Assembly (NCBI RefSeq): GCF_030272615.1
Contig: NC_081414.1
Coordinates: 767,634,153-767,698,152, forward strand
Direction of reading: 5' to 3'
DNA length: 64,000 nt
Source: Cryptomeria japonica
Lineage: Eukaryota; Streptophyta; Pinopsida; Cupressales; Cupressaceae
Under the pieces are notes generated by a model. It worked only from the letters and a program-made list of their open reading frames with translations, had not been told where the DNA came from and ran no database searches. Below, one piece after another: positions 23,301 to 34,692 of this stretch. The number at the start of each line of letters is the position of its first letter. The stretch's first letter is position 1. The translations under genes and the position numbers were made by a program.

Positions 23301-23794
23301 ATTCATTGCTGAGTTGTCCCCTCAACTCAAGCACATTCTTTATTTATTCCAGAAATTGTGTACATTCTCTTTATTCATTAAAGACATCAAAAATAAAACT
23401 GATGCAATTGAGAAAGAGATCACCGATCTCTCATCTAAGTTGACCACTGAGCCTAATTCAGTTCATAATTTTTACAAAAAGCTACAACAACTCATGGCTC
23501 AACAGTTAGAACTGAGGAATGAAGAGCATAAAATTAGGATGGATATAATCACCCTTCAAACATTATTCCTTCCTCATCTATCATCAGTACAGGAGCAACT
23601 CAACTGAGCTACAAGCTTATCAACTACACAAGAGGGAAGCACTCTTGATGGCCTGATATCACTCTTATCTGATATTCAAGCTCAAAATTCATTAATGGAA
23701 AGTCTCAAGGACTCACTCTCAGTCGCCCTCACCGACGCCCGGACCAAGTATAAGACTATTTTTGATCAGTTACCACCTCTGGATGGAAATTAGG
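20392..23794 (+). pseudogene. K ORF2: long extra protein of unknown function in place of pol
   Basis: ATG at 20,392 (MAPKIQDPIVVQNMEKPSL) starts a reading frame followed to 23,794 (about 1,130 codons) through many stops and apparent frame changes (frame 1 to 3 near 22,100; back to 1 near 23,100). The N-terminal ~270 residues are globular (LIEALVYPCVFKPQWVKFVL; FGSLLVCMFFYF) and vaguely resemble the 'putative plant transposon protein' domain; this is only an impression. The middle is Lys/Ser/Thr/Glu-rich and repetitive (NKSEA). The C-terminal part is helical and charged. Most stops sit between residues where Gln fits. No RT, RNase H or integrase motif is found. Confidence 0.6.
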
Positions 23795-24151
23795 TTTTTA
23801 ATGTTTGTCAAAAAGGGGGAGTAATATTATGATACTACATAGAGGAAAGCCCAACAAAGGGGGAGTAATTCTACACTTGGAGAAGTAATACAGTTTTGAT
23901 AACACAATTTTGAGTATTGTATACAAGGGGAGTATACCGAGCAGAATATATAGAGCATTCAGAGCACACAAGTACAGAATAGAACCGAACATGTAAAATT
24001 CAAAGTTATGTATAGAATAATGATAAGGGGAGTATATTTGCATATATTATTGACTATTGTACATATTATCAAGTATAGTCATTTTTTCAAGTATATAGTT
24101 TTTGAGTTATGACTTTGTAAGTAGTTTTTGTCAAACATCTCAACTAATGTC

Positions 24152-24163
24152 AAAAGGGGAGAT
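24152..24163 (+). promoter_or_regulatory. K polypurine tract
   Basis: aaaaggggagat directly precedes the TG of the 3' LTR. The 360 bases before it repeat aagggggagta-type strings (about 23,812, 23,860, 23,930, 24,027). Confidence 0.85.
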
Positions 24164-26788
24164 TGTTACTACTTATCAAATTGCCATTAGTTTCATATCC
24201 AAAGTCATACTATAATCTAGTCGGTTTGTGAAAATATTGTTAGAAACTAGTCCACACACACATAGAGGACTTCTTGGTGCAAGCTATGGAGTAATAACGT
24301 ATTACTCAGCTTCCCAAGGAGGGTCCCATGGTTCTCTATCTCACAATGTCCCTCAAACCAATGTTTTGCTCTCAGATCACTGAGCAAAATGGTTCAGGGA
24401 TGGCAAATGTAAGAATGAGGGATGCTCTGATAGATTTTAGTATGAGATGCGTTATAGGCTAGGTATGATTCTAGGAATGCAATAAACTAGATGATAAGAT
24501 GACGAGATTAGTATGAATACTGTCCTAGCATGATATATTTAATCTATGATTGAGCTAAAATGATAAAGAACTTATTCTAAACATGCATATTAGTCTATTT
24601 CCTGATTTAAAGAGAGGCTAAATGATGAGCATATATGAAATGAGAAAGCTTGAAAGAATTTGAGCATAAGTGTAATGCTTCAAATTTGAAATATGATTGT
24701 TTTTGAATGGAGGAATGAGAGCTCTATTTATAGCACAAACAGGGCAATGGATGGTCAAGATTGAATGGTTTAATCAAGGGTCAAGTTTGAAAGTTGGGGA
24801 TCCATGTGCACAATTGGCACCAATAAAATGGTGACAAGTGTCAACATAGGATTGGGTTGAGAGAAGAGGTTGGAGGCATTAAAGGCCTGAGAAGACCTCA
24901 TGGTTATCTAAAGGCTAAGGGTCAAGTCTAAGTTAAGATTACCCACTAGATTAAGAGTTAATCCAAAAATAAATCTTTGTGCAAATGATTAAGAGATAAT
25001 CATGGTCAAAGCATTAAAGGCCTGATGAGACCTTTGGGTTGGGTAGAGGTTGAGTCAAAACAAATGTTTTAACCATGTAGGAGGGTTTGAGTTAACCATT
25101 AATGGTTATTGGAGACTTTGGGGATTAAGTGGTTGAAGGTTGAAAGCCTTCAATGGTTATCAAAGACTTTGAGCCATTTAGTGGTTGAAGGTTGAAAGCC
25201 TTTAATGGTTATCAAAGACTTTGAGGGTTTGAGAAGTGACTTCCCTTTGCTTAGGGATGTGACAAAGTTTAGAGAAGAGGTTAGACTAATTAGAAGTGTT
25301 TAGAAGATTCTAGAAGGGATTAGGAAGGGGTTTGGGATTTTGCAAGTGGATGGAGGGATAATAGGATTTAATTGAAATAATTTAATTCATTCAATTTGGT
25401 TGCAATTAAATAAATTTGATTTATTCAATTTAGGATAACTATTTAATTAAATTTAAATTTAATTAAAAGTGGATACGGGGGTTTTAATTGAATAAAATGA
25501 TTTATTCATTAAATGGGTATAGTGAATTTAATTTAAATAAATTGAGTAATTTACTTAATTTAAATAGAGGAATGTGAATAATTTAATTAAATTAGATTTA
25601 ATCAAATAGAGAAATGAACATAAAATATTCATTTAGGAATATGGTCATTTTTATACGTCTACAAGTATTACTGAATCATGCAGTCGGTACACATAGAGAA
25701 GTCAGTATGAACAGTCTAGTCGGTTATAGAAGAAAGTAGTCACAGAACATAGTATTCACTGAGCTGTTTACCAAGTAAAGTTTCATGGCTACCGAGTGGT
25801 AAAGTTAACTCATTGAGTTGATATTCATCAAGTGAAACATTTTACCAGATACATTGAACCTGGACATGCACATGAAAACGTGTTACAACATCGAGGCACA
25901 TCTAACCGTTTTTGCATTGGAAATTGCATTAGGAGATTGTGTATGATTACAAGGTCAATCTAACCTATGAGATATTTTGTTTAGTTATTCATTCGAAGAA
26001 TCTTTTTGTAAGATCGAAGCAATGAATCAGATCACCACTGTAAGAGATCTATATATACAACATGATTCTAGGGTTAGATAGAGAAGACATGAAACAAGAG
26101 ATGTGGAATGTGTGTGTGTATGCATGAAGGAAGACTCTTATAGAGACACAGAGAGGTCACCAAGAAGGTTATCAGTGAACAGTCGAAGAACAGAGTAAAC
26201 AAAAGGTTTTACCGAGTAACATTATGGGTTACCGAGGTATGCTACAAGCTAGGTAATCTTATTCAGAGCACATAGAATCTGCTTTAGCATTTCAGATGTA
26301 AAGTTGCAGATATTTTGTAATGATTTTATTGTAACATTTTGAAGTTGTAAGAGAAACCTTTAACAGTGTAAAAGACTCTAACCAAGTCTATAAATTGTAA
26401 ATCCTTTAACCAGGTGCTACACTCATATAGTGATGTAAAAATCCTTTAGTAAGGTAGATCTAACTGATCTTGATACTCCTAACAGGGTAAGCTATCAAAA
26501 ATAGCTAAATGTAGCTCTAACCGAGCATTCTTTATTATTGTAGTAGTGAAGTTGTGGGTGCCATCCCCACCGTATTTTTTCTCTCTAACCAAGAGTTTTT
26601 GCGTGACCAAAATATATGTGTTATGGAGTGAATCATGTATGGTTGTTATCTGTTGGTTTTAGTTTTATCTTATGTTACTGCACTATTCTGTTTATGCATA
26701 ACAGTAAGGTTATTATCAAGGAAAATTTTTGGAGTACTGATTCACCCCTCCCCTCTCATTACATTAGCTTTCTATATTGGGCCTAGAA
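24164..26788 (+). mobile_element. K 3' LTR, split by another LTR
   Basis: The halves 24,164-24,226 and 25,664-26,788 join to match the 5' LTR without gap. The end reads CCTAGAA where the 5' LTR has CCTAACA. Differences from the 5' LTR are mostly transitions and cluster at CG in ACCGAG motifs. The GTCGGT sites are kept at three of four positions, not the same three as in the 5' LTR. Confidence 0.9.
24227..25663 (-). mobile_element. LTR insertion (probably solo LTR) inside K 3' LTR
   Basis: The insert begins TGTGAAAATATTG and ends CGTCTACA. Read in reverse it starts TGTAGACG, like the Tat-like LTR at 11,704. No ORF is present; it is a 1.4 kb LTR-like sequence similar in parts to the insertion at 50,224. 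Flanks cggtt and agtat are not a duplication, and joining them restores K exactly. Confidence 0.75.
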
Positions 26789-26930
26789 GAATTTCCTCTT
26801 TTGATTCCAACAAAAGTCCCACTAGCGATGATGCATTAATGATAAATGCTTCTCCTTGCCCCAAAGCTTGCCTTACCCCTAAAGATGCCTTAGAAAAAGA
26901 AGATGAAATAATAATAAATTTCCTTAATTT
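26789..26930 (+). pseudogene. K2 ORF1, part 2
   Basis: This short exon-like island lies between two insertions. With one target copy removed, the frame runs SDGI into SSFDSNKSPTSDD and on to EDEIIINFLN, which resembles EEEDDIINTFLNF of part 1. N is inserted at 26,930. Confidence 0.75.
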
Positions 26931-29900
26931 TGATGCAGAGCATCATGGACCCTCGCACAATCACATTGCAACTCATCATTCTTTCTTCTTAAAAACTCAA
27001 CTCTTCTTGTTTCACTTTCCTGCACTAGGCTTCACCAAGATGCCCAAATAGAACTCTCAACCTCACCAAATTGTTCCAACAATTCCTAGGGCCTCTACAT
27101 ACCCTATTCCACTTTACAAAATAGGCTTAACTCACCCTATAAAATGGTTCTCTCAAAAACCCTTACCCGGGTCCCTAAATAGGCCAATTCCCTAGTAGCC
27201 CTTTTCAGCGGGTAATCTAACCTTTACTCAAAATAAAAATAAAAATTGATTTTTTTTTTTGCATATATGGATACCCTTTTTGAAGCTACCTAACATATGT
27301 GAAAATAAACTATGGGTATTTTGGACAAAATACTCATACCAACACCTTGCTACACACCAACTAGGCCCAATTAGCCCTCTTTTACAAAGCAAGTACCAAC
27401 AAATGGTACGAACACAACTCAAAACCAAAAAAAATTCTTGAAATTTTTTCTAAAACCATATATTTTATAGGTTTCAAGACAATAAACACTGATTTGATAG
27501 GTTAGATACTAAACCCCCCTTTTTAGGCCTAAAAAACTAGGGACGCCTTGTTCAAACCCCAAAACTCACTTCTAGATCTTGAAACTAGGTATTTACCATG
27601 AATTTACCATCCCCTAACACTATTTCACATAAAAACACTACCTCCTTAAGGTATATCTACTGCTGCTATACTCATGCCTCCATTTTCATGCTTTTCCTCA
27701 CTCAATCTCCTACCCTAGGGTATCCACACTTCATCTCCATGTTATTCCCTTCACATGTAAGGTTAGAGACACATATAATACAATATTAGTGACTTATTAC
27801 ACAATAAAAAGCAACCACATAAAGTGGAATGGGTTACATTTGCATTGTGACTCTCAAAACTTCCCAAAAATGATCACCGACAACAGATTTTAGAACAACC
27901 AATAGAAGTATATTAGATTTGAATGTTAAACCTTCAATAGAAGAAGTGTAAAATGATAGTATAAACACTCCTCTACATTTCAAAATCCATTTACAATAAA
28001 AAAATGAAGCAAAGAAGAAGAGTTTTAGACCAATAAAGTGCAGATTTTAGACAAAAATTGCAAGGAAAACCTTGTATTTTTATTGCCAAACCCCAAACTC
28101 TTACAATGCTAAGAAAATATGACCCTCTACCTATTCATTTTGGATCATAACAAAAATATTTAAACCTCTTCCCTTCATGGAAACTGAAAAACAACTCTTA
28201 ATCGCCCATACAACAACTTTGGGTGTTTACAATTTTAATTTATTGTCAAATTGACACTTTTAGTTGTCAATTGACAAGTTTTTAACCTTTTTTCATCTTG
28301 AAACTTTCTAATCAACTTTATTACATTAATATGGTCACACAAGACCTTATGAAACTTAAAATTCTCTTTAAAAACCTATTCTACCCATTGGACCCCATTA
28401 CATTACTCATTTTGATATTATTTGCCTAACATGGCAATTTTGACAACTTATTACAAAATGACTCATTACATGAGTTTGATGACTCCAAATGGCATTATAT
28501 CCATGTTTAAAATATAAAATGGTAATTTTAACCTCATAGACTTAATTATCTCATAAATCTTCATTATGGCCTCATGGTGGTCAATCTTGTCTTGGGTGCT
28601 CCTGCACCATACTCCCTGCCTAAAAAATTTCCAAGTCTCTTGGAAATGGTGTACCTGCAAAAACAAACAAACATAAAATCTACACCATCTATCCCTTGTA
28701 GTGTTCTCATCTTCACCTTGGATTTGTATTTTCATTCTCTTGACTTCCCATCCATGCTTTGTCTCTTGTACCCCTCATTGCTGCTTTTTCCACTTGAATC
28801 TTCTCCTCCATGCTCTGATTAGGCTGCTCCCATCTGCTCTCTATTTGACCTACATCTTTACACATGCCAAAATATCTGATACTCTCACTCTTCCCTTTAA
28901 TCTTCACTCTTGGTTTCTTATGGATTAGCAAAATCAACAAAATCAAGAAGCAATAGCATGCCCCTTCCACCATCTGACTTCTACCAACATCCATCATCTT
29001 CACCATGTTTGGAATCTCTCTCACAACAACATACATCTGCAAAGAAATCAAACTTACCACCCAAAGACAACTCATAGTCTTATCATCAAAATATTTCATC
29101 CCCATGCTAGGAGAACTCACACTTTTACTAGCCTTCTCTTGGCCCATCATCATCTTATCAACCAACTCAACTTCCTTTACCAACTCATTCCTTATCTCAT
29201 GCCATTCTTCTTGGTGTACCAACTCTCTATCCAGCTTCAAGGTTACATCATTAGCCTCACAATTCACTATCATAGGGGTACTTTGCTGCACTATACCCTT
29301 TACTTCATCCAAAGGACATTCCATTTTCCCAATCAAAATCAATTTTGCATGCTCAAGCCCTTCAAGACTTGAACCCTTGTTGTCATACCCAACATCTCTG
29401 TCATCTACCTCTGTCTTAACTCTTGGAACCTCTTTGCCATTAGGTTCATCTTCATCTTCACAACCTACCTGCTTCTGTTTTCTCTCTTGATCTTCCAATT
29501 CACAAGTTACCTCTCCTCTAACATATTTATCCTCTCCTAGTATCTTTGTCTCAACTTCATACACATCTGCACTATCAGCATCACCTTTTATCATACTATC
29601 CTCCACTTTCTCTTTCAGCAAATCAATTTAATCTTCTACTATGACCTCTCTAGGCCATCCTTGCCTTGTCATTGGCAATACACCAACACTCTCACTCACA
29701 TTTTCTTCTCTTCTCATATATACCTCTGACTTATCTGAACCACAATCTTTCACATCATCTAACTGATATGTTGCACGTCCTATCAATGGACTCTTCATCT
29801 GCACAATCTCACTTTGCTTCTTCTCAAGGATTGCTTCCTTGTTCTCCTTCACCTCATACTTGCTCTTTTCTTCTTCTTCCTGCAACTTAGACTCTACCTT

Positions 29901-32197
29901 GTCTTCTTCAAGCCTAGAAGTGGATTCTATCTCTATCTTTTCTTCATCCTTATGTTCCTCATGCCTTAGGAACTCTCTTCTTGCAATCAACCTTATCCTT
30001 GACATTCCCCATGCGACCTTGTCATCCTGCAATGATGTCATCACAAACTTTTTCCCATCCTTGTTAACAACATGTAAATTTTCTCTACCATCATGTAGGG
30101 CTTTAACATCAACTTGCCATACTCTACCCAAGATCATATGACAATCACTCAAAGGAATAATATCACATAGAATAGTATCATAATATGAACCAATGCTGAA
30201 AGAAACATATGCTTGCTCTTTAACATCAACCCATTGGTCATTGCTTACCCCATATGCTATGTACGGTGAATCAAGAGGTTTCCTTGGAAGGTTAAACTTC
30301 TCAACCATCTCTACTAAGACTATATTTTCAAGATAACCACTACTAACAACAGCCTTCCATACCTTACCCCTACATTTGCATTGTGTCTAGAATATAGAGT
30401 ACCCCTGAGCATACCTTGCTAACATTTCTTCATCTTCTTCCATGATGGTTTCCTCTCTTATCACCCATTCTTTAATATACAATCTGTAAGGACCTATTGC
30501 CTTGCTCTAATACAACTATGATGCAGAGCATCATGGACCCTCCCACAATCACATTGCAACTCATCATTCTTTCTTCTTGAAAACTCAACTCTTCTTGTTT
30601 CACCTTCCTTCACTAGGCTTTGCCAAGATGCCCAGATAGAACTCTCAACCTCACCAACTTGTTACAACACTTCCTAGGGCCTTTGCATACCCTATTCCAC
30701 TTTACCCAATAGGCTTAACTCACCCTATCAACTGTTTCTCTCACAAACCCTTACCCAGGTCCCTAAATAGGCCAATTCCCTAGTAGCCCTTTTTAGTGGA
30801 TAATATAACCTTTACTCAAAATAATTTAAAAAAACTTGACAAATAAATTGTATATCTGGATACCCTTTTTTAAGTTACCTAACATATATAAAAATAAACT
30901 ATGGTTATTTTGGATGAAATACTCAGACCAACACCCTGCTACACACTAACTAGGCCCAATTAGCCCTCTTTTTCAAAGAAAGTACCAAAAAATGGTATGA
31001 CCACAACTCCAAACAAAAAAAAAAGTCTTGAAAAATGCTCCAAAACCATATATTTTCTAGGTTTCAAGACAATAAACACTGATTTGATAGTTTAGATACT
31101 AAACCCTCCTTTTTAGGCTTAAAAAACTAGGGACTCCTTGTTCAAACCCCAAAACTCACTTCCAGATCTTGAAAGTAGGTATTTATTATGAATTTACCAT
31201 CCCCTAACACCATTTAACATAAAAATACTACCTCCTTAAGGTAGATCTCCTGCTGCTATACTCATGCCTCCATTTTCATGCTTTTCCGCACTCAAGCTCT
31301 TACCCTAGGGTATCGACACTTCATCTCCATGTTATTACCTGCACATGTAAGGTTAGAGACACATATAATACAATATTCATGACCCATTCCACAAGAAACA
31401 GGAACCACAAAAAGTGTAATGGGTTACATTTGCATTGTGACTCTCAAAACTTCCCCAAAACAATCACCTACAACAGATTTTAGAATAGCCAATAGAAGTA
31501 TATCAGATTTGAATGTAAAACCTTTAATAGAATTATAAAATGATAGTATAAACACTCCTGTACATTTAAAAATCCATTTTGAATAAAAAATGAAACAAAG
31601 AAGAAGAGTTTCAGACCAATAAAGTGCATATTTTAGACAAAAATTGCAATGAAAACCTTGTATTTTTATTGCCAAACCCCAAACTCTTACAATGCCAAGC
31701 AAATCCGACCCTATACCTCTTCATTTTGGATAATAACAAACATATTTAAACTTCTTCCCTTCATGGAAAATTAAAACCAACTCTTAACCACCCATACAAC
31801 CACTTTTGGGTGTACACAATTTTAATTTATTGTCAAATTGACACTTTTAGTTGTCAATTGACAAGTTTTTTAACATTTTTGCATCTTGAAACTTTGTAAT
31901 CAACTTTATTACATTAATATGGTCACACAAGATCTTATGTAACTTAAAATTCTCATTAAAAACCTATTTACCCATTAGACCCCATTAAATTACTCATTTT
32001 GACATTATTTGCCTAACATGACAATTTTGACATCTTATTACAAAATGACTCATTACATGAGTTTGATGACTCCAAATGGAATTATTATCCATGTTTAAAA
32101 TATCAAATGGTCATTTTAAACTCATAGACTTAATTATCTCATAAATCTTCATTATGGCCTCATGGTGGCCAATCTTGTCTTGGGTGCTCCTGCACCA
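26931..32197 (-). mobile_element. N: minus-strand non-autonomous LTR element
   Basis: LTRs 26,931-28,609 and 30,519-32,197 are both 1,679 bases long, start TGATGCAGAGCATC and end GCTCCTGCACCA (plus sense), and are about 92% alike by eye over the first 200 bases. Flanks are aattt and aattc, a five-base duplication with one mismatch. A degenerate initiator-tRNA-Met primer site lies at 30,499-30,517 (minus) and a purine tract at 28,610-28,622. Protease type and primer suggest a chromovirus-like gypsy relative. No RT or integrase is present. Confidence 0.88.
28713..30308 (-). pseudogene. N protein: protease-like domain, acidic linker, hydrophobic tail
   Basis: One frame on the minus strand, interrupted only by TAA at 29,622. 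The first third is gypsy protease of the 'CDIIPLSDCHMILGRVWQ' type; the preceding active site lies upstream (about 30,350) and reads VVSSGY, so the catalytic Asp appears lost. A long Glu/Lys-rich linker follows. The last third holds two hydrophobic segments (CLWVVSLISLQMYVVV and ACYCFLILLILLIHKK), the second followed by a basic cluster as in a membrane anchor. This could be an envelope-like remnant or chance. Confidence 0.65.
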
Positions 32198-33400
32198 AAT
32201 TCTCTCTCCCCTAAACATCCTATTGAACACATTTTGAGGAAAGAGGATGATTTAAAAACATGTAGTGATGCTCTCCCTCCTAAGGATGGATAATTAATGA
32301 ACAATGTTATCCCTTCTCCCAAAATTGGCAATAACAATAAGGACATCTTTGTGCAAGATATTTCTAATACTTTTTTCAAAGACCTCACTATTTGGGATGA
32401 ACCATTAGAAGAAGGTGTTGATTATTCTCTACCCCATGAGAGAACCCTAGCCAAAGAGGATGAAATCATGATTGATAACCCTCTTGATATCATCTCACCT
32501 TCCATGAATCTCAATCATTCTCCCTCTAAAAATAAGGAATCTCCTTCTCCCCGACTTGGTTCTACTCATAAGGATACCCTAGTTCAAGGTAAGATTGATG
32601 ACATCTCTTTCAAAGATCTCCCTCTCAAAGGTGAAACTTTATAGAGTAATTTTGATCCTTCTCCTAGAGAGTCTATTCCTGATGTATATCCTTTGATCAT
32701 AGAGGATGATATGACCTTTCCTACTAATACTCTTCCTTCCAAAACATCAATGCCTACTCCTAGTCTACCTCCTAAAATTAACATTTTAGTGCAAGAAGAG
32801 ACTATCAACAATTCTTCCAACAATCTTGTTCATTCTTCTTCTAAAGTTCATAAGGATGCCTTTGATATTCCTAAACCATCTTCAACAAATTTGATACATG
32901 TGAATGAAACACCTAATAAACCCCTCTTGACAGTTCAAGGTGCTTGTCCTTCTCAAATTTCTCAACGTAAGCCTATCTTAGTGGTTCAAGGTGGTTATGC
33001 TAATGATTCTTTTTGCACTCCTAAGAAACGTGTTATTACTGTGCAAGGAGGTTATCCTACTAAGAGCCCTTATGAGTATGATAAGAAAATCACTAGAGAG
33101 AGTTATCATATGGTTTCTTATACTTACAATACAAGAAACAATAGGCAACCTAATCCTCCTCCAATTATACCAACTTCTCTTCCCGATCCTCAACCTATTC
33201 TTCCCCAAGAACCTCGTATATCATAGACTCTTAGTAAGTAGTATTATCTCATTGAACAACTTAAAGATACTCCTTCCAAGATTTCTATTTGGGATTTGGT
33301 TCAAAATTCACCTACTTATCATGGGATGTTACAAGATGCTTTGAAAAACTTAGATGTTCCACCCGCAGTGACACATAATAACATGGATTATTTGATTGAT
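32198..33400 (+). pseudogene. K2 ORF1, part 3: repeat units 2 and 3, IQG-like motifs
   Basis: After N, the frame resumes (SPKHPIEHILRKEDDLK). Two more copies of the unit of part 1 occur: KDIFVQDISNTFFKDL (about 32,340) and KDTLVQGKIDDISFKDL (about 32,570). Further on are three VQG motifs (LLTVQGA, LVVQGGY, ITVQGGYP at about 32,928-33,060), comparable with the IQG motifs before the Tat-like protease, then KISIWDLVQNSPTYHGML, the region just upstream of protease. Stops at 32,642 and 33,224 interrupt it. Confidence 0.7.
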
Positions 33401-34692
33401 CCTACAAACAAACCCAAAGCTCAAATTGTATTCATACAAGATGAGTTACCTTCTCATGAAATCCAATATCAATATGATCCTCTTATGATTGTGGTTATTA
33501 TCAATGATACTGCTATAAGATGAACCCTTGTGGACAATGGATCTGGCCTTATTGTTTACAATGTGGACTTATTGGACAAGCTTATTGTGGATCGTTCTCT
33601 CATCGAACCCTCTTGTATTTCTATTTGAGGCTTTGATAATGTTTCTAAACAATGTCTAGGCATCATAACCTTTCCCATTAAGGTAGGTCCTATTACTTTA
33701 CCTTCACCTATTCATGTCATGCCTAGTAATTTGACATATAACCTTCTATTAGGGAGACCCTGGATTCATAGTATGCAAGCTATCCCCTCAAATTTGAATA
33801 GGGAAGTTAAGTTCATTTATAACAATAAGAAATATACCTTGTTAGATAGTACCAATCTTCTAGGTCTGTTAAAATTTGGATCTTCTTGTTCAACTACTTC
33901 CCATTCTTCTCCCAATTCTCCTATTTCTTCAAGTACATCTTTTTTTTTAATGATCTTGTTCCTTCTAGTACTCTTGATTCTTCTACTCATTCAGAATCTC
34001 CTCCCAAAGATATCTTTTCTCCCGAAGGAGTGCTCTCAGATGATGGTTGGGGATCTCTAGACTTTAACCATACTTTTATAGGAGAGTATAGAGTATATTG
34101 GAAAAAATCTAAGACTGAGAAGGAGAAATCTAAGGAGGAACCTTAAGAGCAACCCATTTTGTCTAAAAAACTAAGTAACAACTTTGTGGCTACTTCTGAT
34201 TCAAATAATTCTTCAAATCCTTCCTCTAATTCATATAGCACTGAGACCTATGAGGCGCAACCATCTCTTTCTGATTTGGCATCCCTTTATGGTCCTGGTT
34301 TTCACATTTTAGCTAAGAATGGCTATAATGGCAATGGTTGTGACACAAATGAACAAGGAATTAAAATTCCTTTAGAACATAACACACATGATGCTTCATT
34401 TGGACTTGGATATAATCCTTCTAAGCTTACCAAAGCATCTAAAAGACCATCTCTCAATGTGAATGCTATATTTAGTAGTTCCAATGACCTCACCTCTTCT
34501 ACTTCTTTCAACACTCATCCCCCCCATAAGGAAATCTTGGTGATGAACAAATCTCTTTATGAATATCCTCAAGAGATTTATAATCCCACTTATGAGGCTT
34601 TATCTGCTACTCATTCTAAAATCCCTTCTTCTAGGAATAAGGCTCTAATGAATTACACTTATCCCTCTTCTAAGATTTCTTGTGTGCAATAA
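33401..34692 (+). pseudogene. pro: K2 protease and G-patch-like domain, end of coding region
   Basis: The active-site region reads TLVDNGSGLIV (about 33,525-33,560), matching LIDGGSGLN of the Tat-like element, and NLLLGRPWIHSMQAIP (about 33,740) is the conserved C-terminal loop. At about 34,288-34,430 a G-patch-like segment occurs (YGPGFHILAKNGYNGNG, then FGLGYNP). Stops at 33,521 and about 33,626 and a frameshift at a T9 run near 33,940 break it. Coding ends at 34,690; RT is absent. Confidence 0.8.

Larger units (their letters stand above)
17266..26788 (+). mobile_element. K: non-autonomous LTR element with gag and an extra long ORF, no pol
   Basis: LTRs 17,266-18,452 and 24,164-26,788 (the latter interrupted) are about 90% alike by eye over the first 280 bases. 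The exact five-base duplication gaatt flanks it (17,261-17,265 and 26,789-26,793). The primer site matches initiator tRNA-Met. LTR ends resemble the solo LTR at 56,225, so a Copia/SIRE-like origin is inferred. Between gag and the 3' LTR is a ~1,130-codon ORF unrelated to pol. Confidence 0.9.

Noticed and set aside
29005-29490. 161-codon plus-strand ORF rich in Ser/Thr/Leu
   Set aside because: Antisense of the N protein acidic region.
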